From contig JAFREE010000069.1 in assembly GCA_019400425.1 (NCBI GenBank), positions 1 to 64,000 on the forward strand: 64,000 nucleotides of DNA, given 5' to 3'. Positions 11,023 to 23,627 of this stretch are shown here, piece by piece (the first letter of the stretch is position 1; every line of letters starts with the position of its first letter). The notes beneath the pieces are model-generated. The model was given only the letters and a program-made list of their open reading frames with translations, searched no databases and was not told the origin of the DNA. The position numbers were made by a program, and so were the translations under genes. The DNA is from Hymenochaete sp. R1 (taxonomy: Eukaryota; Basidiomycota; Agaricomycetes; Hymenochaetales; Hymenochaetaceae).

Positions 11023-11752
11023 TTTCCGTGCTGACCCAGAATTCGCGTTTGAATTTGCGTTAACTTTAAGATTGTGTACTCCGGATTCATGTTCTTTTTC
11101 TATTCAATCCTATCCTGTTCAATCGTATGACCATTGCACCTTGCGTTCATTTATGTTGATAATGTTCTTCTTGTTGGTCGTTATCTCCGACATATGCAAT
11201 TATTACCCCAATCGAGTATGTCTTCTTTGTACTTCGGAAGGCGCGTGCCAGCGACTTCCAGCAGTGTCGAAATACGATGAACATCCTCGCATTTTTATCA
11301 TGATGAAGTCGAGCAGCTTCCAAAGCATCTGTCTGGTATTTTTGATCAGATGAGACTGTGTTTCTGAAGATCTTATGGTCTTAACGCCCGATAACGATCT
11401 TCATGAGCGTGAAAGACCAGGTTTGAACCTTCTTGAGGATGTGGGTCCATTAGATTGTCCGCTTGTTTGATATCTTTCGTGACAGAAAAAACCTGCAATT
11501 GCGCAGTTGCACACCGAACAATCTGGGTGCTTGTTATATTGAGAACATGCAGTTGGGATCCATTACCGAGTTTATGACAACTCTCCCGGTCGCCCCCCCC
11601 CCCCCCCACTCACCAGGCCACCACCACGAGGGAAAAAAGGAGGGGGAGAGGGGTCTAATCTCCATTTTCCAAAACCATACAGAATATTACAGACGGAGGT
11701 TGAGAACACCAATACCTTATCTATGTCCATAAGTAAAATGAAACGAAGAAGA
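11023..11752. other. Convergent 3' intergenic region with a C15 run
   Basis: This is the space between the 3' ends of the Clr2-like and Bfr2-like genes. It contains an uninterrupted run of 15 cytosines at 11593-11607, followed by purine-rich GGGAAAAAAGG. No gene was seen. Reading frames here are low-complexity or lack domains. Confidence 0.6.
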
Positions 11753-13724
11753 TCAACCGAAAACTCTGAAACCGCTTCTCAATGCTTCCTTCACATCGAC
11801 ATCCATACCAGGCATCTCAGTTTCCTCAATGGCATCATTCTCACCACCGAATCCTTTTCCAAGTACCGATGCAAACAACTCGTCGATCTGCGCTTCATGC
11901 CATACCACGGTAGCCCCTGCTGGAGGCGGAGCAGGCGCCATAAAATTACGAAGCTTCTCGTGCACTTCGAACCGCAGCTTTCGTCCTTTGCTCGCTCTCG
12001 TGTCCACGGCTCCCGAGGCTTTCTTCGCGCGTTTGCGTTGCTGTTGGAGTTCCCGCCAGTCGGAATAGTCAGGGAGGAAAGCATCAGTGCCCGATTCTGA
12101 GCGTACGGAGATGACGTCTCGAAGGAGGGACTGGTAGAAGTCCGTGTCGTCGAAAATATCGGGTATAAAGGTAGATGCGTCCGAGCTGTGCGAGAGCACG
12201 ATGTTTTCGGTGTTTTCGTTGAGAGAGGGGGCTTGACCACCATCGAGCCTGGAACCCTTTCCGCGCCAAACTCGAGTCCGTGCGACGAGTTTATCCCAAT
12301 CGAGGAAGGCATCATCGACGAGTTGCACGGCACTTTTGATCTGGCTTGAGGTATTTCGCGAGAATTTGGTGGCGTTACTGGGGAGGAGCGCCGAAGGAGC
12401 TATGGCGAGGACCTTGTTGGACCATTTTTGGAGTGTGGTAATGAGGTAGGGATGGAAGCTGGGGGAGGTAATTAAGGATTGGAAGATCGTACAACGGATG
12501 TTATGGAAAGCAGTAGGAAATAATAATAAATAGATGTCGTACCTTGCTTCGAGTTCTGTAAAGTACTTTGAGGACTCGAGGAGCTCGTCGTCCCAATCAC
12601 GTTCAGATCCTCCCGTTTCATATTTCCGCTTCTTACCGGGAACGTTGATGTTTTCGTTCGTGGCCAAAATTTTCTTCGAAAAGTCATAAATATCGCCTCA
12701 CAATATGATCGTATGACTCACCGTTTGGAGCTCAAAAAGCTCATCTGTGAGAGACAGGCTTTCCGAGAGTAACTTCTTAGCTGCGTCACGCGAGCCAACA
12801 TCCGTCAAATATTCGGGGATACTTGCAACATCAGGCAATTTGTTCATGAACGCAACACATTTTTGCAACCTGATCCTAGCATCAAGCAGGCTGTCATACA
12901 TAGCCTACCTCGCCTAATAAGAGACAAGAAACTACAAAACCAAAGGCAATACAAAGGTGCTTACCAGTTGCCTCACGACAGCCTTACCTTTTTTTCTTTC
13001 CTCATCCCGAGCTTGCTTGAGGGTCGTTGATATTACATCTTTCTCAATCGGAACGGCGGAATCGCCAGACTTGTTCCCATTGACAACTGACTCCGATGCT
13101 TGACGTGGGCGAGGTGTATGCTCCGGATGGCCGTCTTGTTCAATTTCAGCTTCGCTATTATCGCTTTCATCCTCCGAGGTCACGGGTCTATCCTTGACTC
13201 CTGAATCGATGGTTGGGAATACTTCATCGGACGTAGTTATCTCGCCATCTTCCCCGTTGTCGTCGTCGAGCTGGTTCCTCGTGACTCGCACGCCATCATA
13301 TTTGGGATCGGCGAGACTTCCTTGGAGGTTGTTCCTTAAAGCCGAAGGACTACAGGATCCAAGCGTCAATAGTATCCAAGCTCAATTACTCGGAACAACA
13401 AGAAAATAAGGCGATATATTTACCCAACGTCAATGTAGTGTTTTCTGCCTGCATCCAGGTCGTCAAGCTTGCCACCGTCGTCGACTTGGCCCGGAAAGTT
13501 TGAATGGTCGTCGGCTATGTCCTCGGGGTCAAAGTCTATGCACGTGCGCGGCTAAATCAGTAAAACTTTCCTGTAAAAAGCCATTTCGAAAAAAGGATTT
13601 CGCACCTACGGGGGTGGGTTCATCGAGCTGAGCAAGTTGCTGGGCCAATGATAGAGCTAGAATGAGAAAGGAAGGTTAGATTGGGGATATGTCGGAGAGG
13701 AGAGGAGCATATAATACGAGGCAT
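11753..13724 (-). CDS. BFR2: Bfr2/AATF ribosome biogenesis factor
   Basis: Bfr2 (AATF or Traube in animals) is a nucleolar small-subunit processome factor needed for 18S rRNA maturation. About seven exons join cleanly. A two-and-a-bit codon first exon (ATGCCTC, start at 13724) splices to LSLAQQLAQLDEPTP. Then come HYIDVG, SALRNNLQGSLADPKYDGVRV, an acidic stretch, ARDEERKKGKAVVRQL, and the AATF signature DSLLDARIRLQKCV. After that come GGSERDWDDELLESS, a conserved helix FHPYLITTLQKWSNKV, and the C-terminal TRAUB-type block with KGRKLRFEVHEKLRNFMAP and WHEAQIDELFASVLGKGF. It runs divergently from the AT-hook gene, with about 540 bases between starts. The tiny first exon is the least certain part. 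Confidence 0.92.
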
Positions 13725-14262
13725 GAGTATTGATATCAGATATGGTGGCAAGAGGCAAGGCAGAGACGTGGGAAGATGAAATGATGTCCTGATTTTTCAA
13801 ACTTTTTTTTGGCGGAAGCAGTCCTCCCACTCATCTCATACCTCTTAGCCAGCTACCTCCTTGTCCTCCCCCAACCGTTGTTGCTTTTTAGCCAGCGGTC
13901 ATCTACCCAGCCTCTGCAGTCCTGGATTCATTCAAGCTTTCATGTTTATCGTACAGAAACAATGCACAAAAATATACACGCCCATTGTAAGTCCTCTCGT
14001 TTTTCCCGGACCCGCATGCACGCACCCTTCCTCCGGCCCTGCAATTTCGCTCGAGCCTCGCAGGCCTCGCCTCATGGCCGTTATCCTCTCCAAATCTTTC
14101 CTTCTCTTCACGCATATAGTCTCTTTACTTCCTACCATTATCTTCTGTTTCATCCGTCACCTCCTCTTACCTTCATTCATGCTTCTCTACTGACACACGA
14201 CCTTCTTCCTCGTGTGCCCTACCATAACAGACTCGTCGAACCCTCAAAATCAAGCTCTCTCA
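13725..14262. promoter_or_regulatory. Divergent promoter region, BFR2 and AT-hook gene
   Basis: This is the only space between two outward-reading genes. The part nearer the AT-hook gene is strongly pyrimidine-rich on the plus strand (for example TTCCTTCTCTTCACGC near 14098), as is common upstream of basidiomycete start codons. No defined operator was recognised. Confidence 0.5.
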
Positions 14263-17200
14263 ATGTCGCCTTCTTACTCCCATACCGTAGGCGAAGGAAA
14301 CCGAAGTCTCTCTCGTCCTCTGTCGATGTTCTCAAGCGACCTCGAGGAAGGAGACCACGATATGTGCTCCGTATGCGTGAGCGAGTGTACGTGTGCAACC
14401 AAGTCTTGCAGTACACCCTGCTCCACCGTATCGGCCTCTTCGAAATTCAAGCTCGGCAGCGATCCATCCCCTCCACCGACATCTGCCACAACTGTAAGCT
14501 CGATTGCATCACCAGAACCTCCTACGCCTGCCGTACCACCGCCCTCCTCTGTGCATCCGTCTCTGAAAATCAGACTGACACTGCCACCTCGACCCTCGAC
14601 CTCCCACGCCCCAATAACCCCCAAGCCTTCCATCGCTCGGGCTCAACAGCTCAAAAAGGCATCCGGGAAACTCGCAAAGACGACGCACGCCGGAGGAAAC
14701 GTCGGAGGCACGTCGAATTCGTTGATTTCTCCTTACGGCGGCGAGACCCTCGGCTCCGGCTCCGGCTCACGTCTCAACTCAGGGTCCTTGCTCCCGAAGA
14801 AAAGAGGACGGCCGACGAAAGCCGTCATTGCCGCACGAGAAGCAGCTCAACGACGCAAAGCCGGTTTAGGCTCGAGTTCGAAAATTTCAGACGTAGAGTT
14901 AGACGCGATCAATGATCGCTCTGCCAGGAAACATGTGACCGCCACGAAGCCATCTAAGAGCATCGTGGATGGAAAATCTGGCAAAGGTAAAGCCGTTGCA
15001 GACCCACGCTCGAACAAGACCGGAAAGAAGCTTCATGATTCTGCTACTACAAGCCGCAACAAAGTCACCCATCTCAAAATCGGGAAGCGCCCCCAGTCCA
15101 CGAAAATAAAGTCCGCGCTCTTGCTCGATGACAATAGTTCAGAACTGAGCGAATTGAGTGACGAAGAATTCGAGCCATATCGTCTTCCGACCTTTGTTGC
15201 TGCCTTATCTTCGTCTGGTAATTCGTCTTCTTCGGAATCCGAGTCCGGTTCTGGATCGACTTCAGAGAGCACGAGGGACAACTCTCATTTACGAAACACT
15301 CTTTCACTGATAAACGAAGACGTCATTAGTCAACGTAAAAAAGGTCACCACACCAACTGGAATGTACGCATGGGAAAGCGCGGGTTGGGATCCGCTGAAA
15401 TCAGCGATGCTGAGATGGATACTGATAGTGAAGACGACGACGACAATGACGACGACGAAGAAGAGGCCGGGGAAGGGGAAGGTGATGGTGACGAGAATGA
15501 TGAAGAAGTTGAAGACCTTGGTCGTCCCCAACTCATGCGTTACTCTGGAATAGCCACCGGATGGACCGATGACGAGGAAAGTAGCTTCGATGCTGATATA
15601 TTCTTCGCGAACCTCAGTGACTCTTCAACTGTCAGTGATGATGAGCAGATGGGGGACGCTGAAGTTGGATTCGGAGAAGGCGACAACGAAGAGGACGATG
15701 ACGCCGATGAAAAATCGATGGATGCCGATTCAAGTTCTTCCGAGATCGACGTAATGCGCTTGTCAGAAATGGCAGCGGCGGGCTTTCTTGCTCCTTTTGG
15801 CGGCTCAGGTCCGAGCTGGGAGCAGCTCATCTCGAGCAGTCTCAAGGAAAGTATGCATGATATAGACGAGAAGAAAGCTCGTGAGGCGTACCTCAATACT
15901 ACCCTGGAGATGACTGTTCCGGGTTATAAGGAGGCCGAAGCCATGATGGGTACTTCGGAAGAAGAAGAGGCTGTCGCTATGTTCGACAACTGTTCACAGG
16001 ACCTCGATCTTGACGTAGACGAGGAGAACAATGAAATGCTTGTAGAGACCGAGGACTGTGGTGACACAACTGAAGATGAATTTGTGGACGTCGGTGGTGT
16101 TGCAACTCCCCGTCATGAGGTCCTTCTCCGATTCCCGGCCTCGCTCGGTGCGATTGACCCGATGTCGACGGTCAGTAGTCCAATTAAAGCATGTATGAAA
16201 GACGTTACGTCCATGATTCCGTGTACCCCTGCTCCGCGAAAGCCTTCCAGGCCTGTGCCGAAGCCGAGCGAGATACTGTCGGGAAAGATATTCTCCGTAT
16301 CGTCTAAAGACGAAGTCGAGCCTCAAACTCCTCGCGCACCTTCAATGGGCTCGTTCATGCACCGGACCACCGAAGCATCTAAGTGTGCGGTGATCAACCA
16401 TGGAGACGATATCAGTAGCAAGCGCGTTCCGTGCCCATTTCCTGCAGTCCGGCGTTGGAGAAAGAGGGGTGGTTCGACGAGTGCACTGAGTCATAGCGGG
16501 GTAAGGGATATGTTGATGCAATCGAGTAAACCGGTTTTTAACTTTTTAACTTTTAGAGCGACCAATCCTTCTTTTCCCGTTCATTGCCATTCATTCGACG
16601 TCCTTTCGAATTGAGACAGGGAGACGTCGAGTCTACAGACGAGACGGACGCTCAATTCAATGAACCCATACAACTCGACGATGTGTTTGACACGACGTTC
16701 TTGTCGTCAGAAGTTCCAGCCCCTCCAGACTCGACACCCATTGCTCCAGTTGTTGAGCCAATGGAAACTGAACCGTCCGACTCGGTACATGGAAGACATG
16801 TTGAAAATCTAAATCGTTGGGACCATATTCCTATCAACGCGTTCCGAAAGACTAGGGAAACGGGTGGTGTTGATGACGAGCTGCACGGCCGACTCAACGT
16901 CATGACGAGAACTTCTCAAGCTCCTAGACCATCTGATGGATTCTCGTACGGTTCAGCCATGGGTGGCATGCTTCGCGGCAGCCCGCTGAATACCGCTCTT
17001 TGGGAATCGACAAGCTCTTCGCCTTTCAGGGATGAGCAGACACAGGCCAAGATGGACAGTTTGACTTCTCTCCTTCTGTCTCCCGTTCTCCTACCGAGTC
17101 GTGACGATAATCGCACGCCCACAAACGATAAGCAGGTTCTGCAACAGCACATGCTGGACCTAGGATCTTCCTCTAGTTCTCATCGCTCGATTCACCACGC

Positions 17201-17366
17201 GGCGAACCTCAAAACGCGAAAGGAAATGCGCAAAGAGAAGAAGAGGAACCGCAAGTTCTTCAACAATGCGCCAGCGCATACTCAACATAAACATTTCCCA
17301 AACGCTAAAGGTAGAAGCTCTGGAAGCATGCAGCGCTCTTCTTCTGTTCCTTCTCTCAACCCCTAA
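14263..17366 (+). CDS. Large acidic protein with an AT-hook
   Basis: Two exons (14263-16500, 16557-17366) give about 1,015 residues. The first in-frame ATG was taken as start. Visible features in order are a short Cys cluster (CSVCVSECTCATKSC, about residues 31-45), a Ser/Pro-rich region, a classic AT-hook core KKRGRP near residue 178, basic linkers, and very acidic stretches rich in Asp/Glu near residues 385-425. Then follow the patch SFDADIFFANLSDSSTVSD, another acidic stretch, and a basic tail (KTRKEMRKEKKRNRKFF). The mix of AT-hook, acidic regions and basic tail suggests a nuclear DNA-binding or chromatin protein. The SFDADIFFANLSD patch and layout faintly recall fungal Ifh1/Crf1 ribosomal-gene coactivators, but I cannot confirm that. 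I do not recognise the family with certainty. Confidence 0.8.
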
Positions 17367-18392
17367 TTGAGCCTCGTCGATTCCCAGTCACGGCGTCCCT
17401 TTCCTTTACGTCCCAATTTTACCTCCTGTTCCATTCTAAAGCTCACATTTTGCACGTTTCCGCGTCGTTTGATTCCAGTCGCTTTCGTCCGCCTTCGTCG
17501 CAACTCTTTTTTTTTTTTCGTGTCTTTCCCCAAAAGTAACCCGGTCGGGGCGAAAACTTTCTTTATGCACATCGTAATATCTGTTGACATGTGTCGAAAG
17601 CGTGTATCATCATCCTTGCCTGTTCTTCCCCTTTCCATCCGTTTTTCATGACAATCTCTCCAAGTTTCATTTGCCTTTGCTTTCGGGCCTCGCTGCCTTC
17701 CTGATTCCTTACCAAACACACTCCTTCCCTCTCCCTCGTCCTCGAATATTGTCTGCAAAGTATTTTGCTTCTCTCAAAAGGAGTTATGTTAATGATATTG
17801 AAAGTATTGCGTGCAATGAACGTATGTTCTTCACTGTCTTCTCATTATGTCGGAATTGGCAATGAGTATAAATTTCCCCTTCTGCTTCCGCTTCCTTCCC
17901 ATCTTGCGTTTGTCCGAACATTTGATGTTGACAAGTACAGCCTGCAGCACGGATACCACGTTGCATATGCACGAGTTGTACATAGCTTATAGCTTGGCTC
18001 TTGGGACTTGAGCCAAAATCAATATTCCACTTCACGAGAGTGGCCATTCAATATTGCTTAGGACATGACATGGCTTGGATTTTCTCCACTTGGAAATTCG
18101 AAGCATTTGTGAATTAATTTGCAATGCAGCGTCTCAGCGTCGAGACAAGCCTTTTCTACGAAGGTAAATTTATCGTATGACATAATCTGCAGTGACACGT
18201 GTCTGACAAGAGCGATCGGCACACGACGGCACTACCCCGGCAAGGCCGAGAATACGGGGCAGTGTCTGTAACACCGCCTTCCTACCTCTTGTGGATTCTC
18301 ATCGTCGTTGCGCAGCGAGTTGACTGCGGACACATTTTTATATTCTTAAACTCGTACTTCCATCTTCTCGTACATCATTCCAGCTCACACCT
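17367..18392. other. Intergenic, about 1 kb, nothing recognised
   Basis: The first 400 bases are pyrimidine-rich and probably 3' untranslated sequence of the AT-hook gene. The rest should hold the promoter of the CYSTM gene. There is a T10 run near 17509-17518. No coding signal was seen. Confidence 0.5.
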
Positions 18393-18941
18393 ATGAGTAA
18401 CAAAGACTATTACGGTGGACAACAGCAGCAGCAGGGATACTATCCTCCCCAAGGTACGTCTTGTGACGCGCAACTTCATCCCTTTCCATCGCCTCCGTGT
18501 CTCTGGTCAGAAAGTCTAACGTTTCTTCCTTTCTTTGCGCAGGCGGCGCCCCTGGAGTGAGTTCCTACGACATTCAGCGTTCATTTCTTGCGTTCTAATG
18601 AGGTACAGGGCGGTTATTATCCGCAGCAGCCTCAGCAAGCATATGGTCCTGGACCAGGCTACGGAGGCCAACCTGGTTACTATCAACCCCAACCTCCGCC
18701 TCAACCTGTATATGTGTGAGCCTATCAGCTGCTGAAGCTAAAAATAACTGAACTGAAAGCCGCTTCAGAGAACAACAGCGTGGCAGTAGCGGCGGTGGTG
18801 GCGGATGCTTGGCCTGCTTGGCCGGTATGTGCTTGTGTTGTGCACTCGAAGGTGAGGCATCCATTCATCAGCATATTCTCTCACAAGAGTTTTGTTTCCT
18901 GACGACGTTGTTTTGCAGATTTATGCGAGTGCATATTCTAA
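18393..18941 (+). CDS. Small CYSTM-domain (cysteine-rich tail) protein
   Basis: Five exons spread over 549 bases give a protein of about 95 residues. It opens with a Gln/Gly/Tyr/Pro-rich head (MSNKDYYGG, then repeats such as YYPQQPQQ and PGYYQPQ). It ends in a Cys-rich segment, GGGGCLACLAGMCLCCALED, followed by LCECIF and a stop. This arrangement matches the CYSTM family, small tail-anchored or membrane-associated proteins linked in yeast and plants to stress and metal tolerance. The second exon is only 14 bases (18543-18556). All splice borders are GT-AG and keep frame. The gene is easily missed because no exon is long. Its specific role is unknown. Confidence 0.87.
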
Positions 18942-19408
18942 ACGTGAAATGTCACCGCAGTTGCGGTCATGAAACCACTGTCTCGCGTAGATGCGGCTCA
19001 GTGGCTTTCATTGGGATGTCGCGGAAGAAGCATGAAGACTGATGATGATTTGGATGACTCTGCATGACTTTTCTTCGTTATCTTCTGCTTTCTTTCTTTC
19101 TTTCTGTCGTCCTGTATCGTTAATATGGATTTCTTGTTATTCGGATTCAGAAATCGATAAACTGTCCCTTTCAGCTTTTCTATACATGTATGCCTTCCTG
19201 TGTATATGTTCCTCAGCCCTCATATACAGTCTGACTGAACAGTATTAGACTAGTGGCAGTTATTCTAAGTGTATTGAGAGTGTGACATGTCACTGTCACT
19301 AATTTGCCGGTCGACGTCAGTTCTTTCTTAGCGGTGTAAGGATGTACGCGGTACTAGTACCAACAGCCAGAGTTCAGAGACCCCGCAGCACCTTCATTTT
19401 ACACGACC
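18942..19408. other. Intergenic, nothing recognised
   Basis: This stretch carries the 3' flank of the CYSTM gene and the promoter of the sorting nexin gene. A TTTC-type run lies near 19091-19105. No gene was seen. Confidence 0.45.
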
Positions 19409-21724
19409 ATGTCAGACTTTGACGACCATAATCCGTTCAAGACAGACACAGACGAGGCGTTATCCGACGATGGTGGTGCTGTCATTCATAATAATGGGGA
19501 TTCTAACTTAAACGTGGAAGTGAGCTCGGATTCGGAACCTTCGACACCTCCTGCGCATCCATCGCGCATACCATCTTCCTCACCGACCTCTCCGGGAGCT
19601 GGAAAAAGCTTCCAAACACCGCAGACACAATTTCATGCGCGTCAAGCATCATACAAGCCGCCACAACCAGTAGTTAAGACGGACTTCTGCTGTTACCGTG
19701 ACAAATGGCTACATTCTGGTGAAGATGTGGAGATACAGGTATGTTGATCATTTCTGTCCTGGAGAAGACCATCACCGATTTTTTTACAGCTTGTGGATGC
19801 ACAGAAGACGCAGGAGCATGCATCGTCACCGTACATTGCATACGTGATCAAGTCCGGGGTAAGCAATGGATATGTTTTGTCTACGCAAGAGCATCTTTGA
19901 CCTGTGATTTAAATGTCTATTTATTCTTTTAGGAGGCGACCGCATACCACCGTTACTCGGAGTTTGAATCATTCCGTAACTGCATGTCTAAATTATACCC
20001 GACATTAATTATTCCACCAATACCGTCCAAGCAAACGATTGGTGACTATGCAGTGAAGCAAGGTAAGGCAAAGGAAGACGTCGCGATGATCGCGCGACGG
20101 AAACGGATGCTTCAGACCTTTCTTAACCGTATGGCGAGACATCCTATTCTTTCGAACGAACATGTTTTCCATCGGTTCCTGGAGGGTGAAGTGTCATGGG
20201 TATGTGTTTAGAGTTTGCTTTTTTGGTGCTCTGTTTTCGTTATCTACTCGAACCTTGCTCGAACTGAGTTGTCTGATAAAAGGATGCTTTTACTCAACCA
20301 TTCTTTCCAAACAATAGACAGAAATCCTAAATTCTCCACCCGTGTCCCTCATCCCAAAGAATATCCTGAAAGCGCCCGCTCACAATCCCACGGACATTAA
20401 TGCATCTCCCGCGTATGCAGCGCTTCCGAGCCCCTCAGGAACACACCCATTGCAAAGACCTGATCAGAGGTTCCTTGACTCGGAGGCGTTTACAGAGAAA
20501 TTCTCGAGCCATGTAAATGGACCGATGCAAAAGGTGACACGGCGGACTATGAAGCGATGGTCCGGTCAGTGTCTTTTTTGTTTGAGGTTCGGATTGGGAG
20601 ATAGGCTAATGCATGTGCAACTCGCAATTCTCATTGTCTAGAATATGCTCACGACTGCTCGGACCTGGGCGCAGTATTGAATGGGTTTAGCTTGAATGAG
20701 GAAGGTCAACTGGCTATGGCTGTTGAGAAGACAGGACAAGCGATTGACGCGACATATATCTCAACGACCCAACTTGTAAGTGTTCTGAATAGTAATTATA
20801 CTACGTCCGAGACTAATGGCATTACGTAGCTCCAGGACATGGAACAGAATTTCGCGGAACCCCTTAGCGAATATGGTCAATTTGCATCCATTATAAAGAA
20901 GCTCCTTCAATTTCGTCATCAGAAACATGCACAATTGGAGGTCAGTAAGGACCAGCTTGAAGCAAAGCGTGTATCGCTTGAAGATCTTGAGCGGACGGAG
21001 CGTGAAGCCTCTCGTTTAGAACAAGCTTTGGATCGAGGACGGGGTGACCTGGATCAGAGTGTGAACGGAGAGCCAAGCGTCGAAAGAACCCACAGTCAAC
21101 GACCGGAGAGTGAAGATGAGAACGGCGAGACGAGGTATACCCCACCACATCCAACCTCTGGGCCACCGAGGCGAAGTGGGTCCGGGATGGGCCTTTTGAA
21201 CGCTTTGAGCTATACTATACATGGCATGATGGACTCAGACCCAGAAAGTGCACGGAGAAATGGAATCAGTAAGACGAGGGAAACTATCTCTCAAGTGCGT
21301 GTACACATTGTTATCATGTGCCCTCCCTGTCTTGCCTGATTCATTTGATTTTCCTTTGTATTGTGCTCGCCAAATAGCTCGAGGATGCAATGCACCTGAC
21401 GGCGCAAGACTTGAAATATTCCAGCTCCACCATTCAAGCAGATTTGGATAGGTTCCAGCGACAAAAGGTAGCGGATATACGAGAAATGTGCTTGGCAATG
21501 GCGCGAAGTCACAGGGATTGGTGCAAGAAGGTGAGTTACTGAGGGTCATATCTTTTTCTTATTTTTCATTTCACTATGTTCTTCAGAATATGGAAGCTTG
21601 GGAAGAAGCTAAACGGGATATATCTCTTATTCCTGATCATCCCAATCGACTGCCAGAAGGCAAGCCGGACAACACTGCAAATAACTTGAGGCCAGTTCAA
21701 CCCAGTGTAACGGCGAGAAGGTAA
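19409..21724 (+). CDS. ATG20: Sorting nexin Snx41/Atg20
   Basis: Snx41/Atg20 proteins bind PtdIns3P on endosomes through a PX domain and pair with Snx4/Atg24 in retrieval traffic and selective autophagy. After an acidic, Ser/Pro-rich N-terminus of about 95 residues, the PX domain reads DKWLHSGEDVEIQ, SSPYIAYVIKSG, AYHRYSEFESFRNCM, YPTLIIPPIPSKQTIGDYAV and ARRKRMLQTFLNRM with HPILSNEHVFHRFL. Family-specific sequence follows (PVSLIPKNILKAPAHNP). A long coiled-coil BAR-like region carries QNFAEPLSEYGQFASIIKKL and, after a low-complexity insert, FQRQKVADIREMCLAM with RDWCKKNMEAWEEA. About eight introns are removed, all canonical. It ends near VQPSVTARR. Family assignment is strong; Atg20 and Snx41 cannot be separated from sequence alone in basidiomycetes. 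Confidence 0.93.
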
Positions 21725-23627
21725 TCGACGGCCCGTTGAGAACCGAACCCGTATAAATACTTTCCCGTTCATTTTCTCGATCTTGCATTATAGGATTTGA
21801 TGCCTCAGGGGGCTTCGCACTTCCGCACCTTTCATGAGACTTTTTAAGCCTTATTGTCCTACTGTAGCATTATAGTTTTCACTTAGCATTCTTCGACCCA
21901 CTCATTTGAATATAGTACCGGATTTGATCGTACAAAATAGTTGTGCTGATTTTCTCATCTGACGCGCATTTACTTACTACCCGAAGATTTTTACTCGTTG
22001 ATTGCGAGTGGACTTGGTTTTGAAGGGAGAACATTGGAATATGCAACCACGAGTCCATCATGATGAACGCAGGTTACTTCAGAAGAGAAGAGAGCGTACT
22101 CTGGTGCGCTCTCGATTATGCGACGGCCAGTGCGCCGATGCACGTAATGCCACGTTATTGTCATTCTAAAATTAAAATCGCTGACGAAAGTTCCGTGCCG
22201 GCGTTTTCCGGCGCCGAAATCACACGACTGACTCACTAAGAGGGTTTTCTTTATTTCTCAATCTGGGTTTGAGAAACTGTAAGACCGCGGAACAGGAACT
22301 ATGGATCTGTGTACAGACCGAACTCCTCCCAGACTCAACCGCATTATTAGCCACCGCGGCGACGCAAGGATGAAGGACCAACTCAAAGAGGTTATATTGA
22401 ACTGTACAACCGGAGATTGAAGTACCAAGTCGCATCGGACTCATATGTATCCACGCAAGACGCCCGCATTTCCACCAAGGCATCCAAAACATGAATGAGG
22501 GATGCATTTTTTCTTGACGGCGTCCTACTATAGGACCTTGGCGGTTCTTTTGGTTCAGTAATGTCACTGACGCTCATCGAGAGCTATGCTAAGAAAGTCA
22601 TGAGCTCATCCCCTTACTAGCCTCGAAAGTTCTAGCGTGCGTTGTCATTCTAGCTCGCGGCTCTAGCATGCTCGTACGTTGTTAACACTGCGAACGGGCG
22701 GTTAGACGAGAAACAAGAATAAGGTTTCGTCTTACGGATAAAATAGGCTTTTGGTGCTTTTTCTTGATTATATCGGAGGTTATAGTCGCTGCTGTCTAAA
22801 GTGTGTTTCAGATCCCGCGCAACCCTGTAGCGTAAGAGCACCCGGCGCGCAACCGAGAACCAAACTACATGCATAACTTGAACTAAATGTCAATCGCGAG
22901 CGCTTGGGATGCCACTCGCCAGGTTCAGGAACTAGAACCCAAGTTTTGCAACATATTGCGTCCATGTGTGAAAACCCCTGAAAGAATTCTGCTATGGTGG
23001 GAAAAGGCCATTGTAGAACACGCACATACGCACATGCACATGCAGGACATACACCGGAACAACGTTCAGTAAACAAAATGTACACAAGATGTATTTCATT
23101 ATTTGAATCTGTTCGGTACTACTATGGACACATGATGGGCATTAGTTGGATGACACCGACTGTACGCAAGAAATTAAAGAGATCTAATCTTTGATGACGT
23201 TGAACGACAGGAAAGTATGTCACTGCCGACTAATTCGGAGGGTCCGCGAAACGTAGAGTCCGTTGGCGCGTTGTGCGATCAAAGGCAAAAGCAATCATGA
23301 AAACAAAGCACGGTGAATGATAAAGCTACAGGTGTGCTAAAAGGGGGGCAGAGCGAACAATAAACAGATTTTAGTCTGTTGGAGAGAACGAAAATACAAG
23401 CAAAAAGAATATGGGAATTAAGAAAAACGCGCTCAATCAACGCGGACAAAAGATGCAAAGCATCGGTCGAGATCGAGGTCGATTAGGTGGGTAGAAATAA
23501 AGTATCAGGGGTTGCTGATGATTAGAATGTGCTTGAGATCCAATAGAGGGAAAGTAAGAATACGAATTATTCCGAGCCTGCACCGATCGAACGGTCGCAG
23601 ACTTAGGTCCTTAGAGTGCAAGCCATC
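21725..23627. other. Gene-less stretch of 1.9 kb
   Basis: I see no gene with a recognisable domain. Small frames on both strands at 22220-22600 lack family features. A short GC-rich inverted repeat (GCCGG, six-base loop, CCGGC) lies near 22197-22212. The right part is probably the 3' flank of the velvet gene. This is the largest empty region of the window apart from the one at 60.6-62.1 kb. Confidence 0.5.

Noticed and set aside
13809..14915. Long plus-strand frame of 368 codons overlapping the AT-hook gene
   Set aside because: It is in another frame of the AT-hook coding exon and its promoter, Arg/Ser-rich without domain signal; the AT-hook frame is longer and has consistent features.
15304..15896. 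Minus-strand frames rich in Ser and Val opposite the acidic region
   Set aside because: These are complements of Asp/Glu codon runs in the AT-hook protein, a known shadow effect.
22220..22600. Overlapping small frames on both strands in the gene-less stretch
   Set aside because: Neither strand gives a recognisable motif, and the frames carry stops within the apparent best reading.
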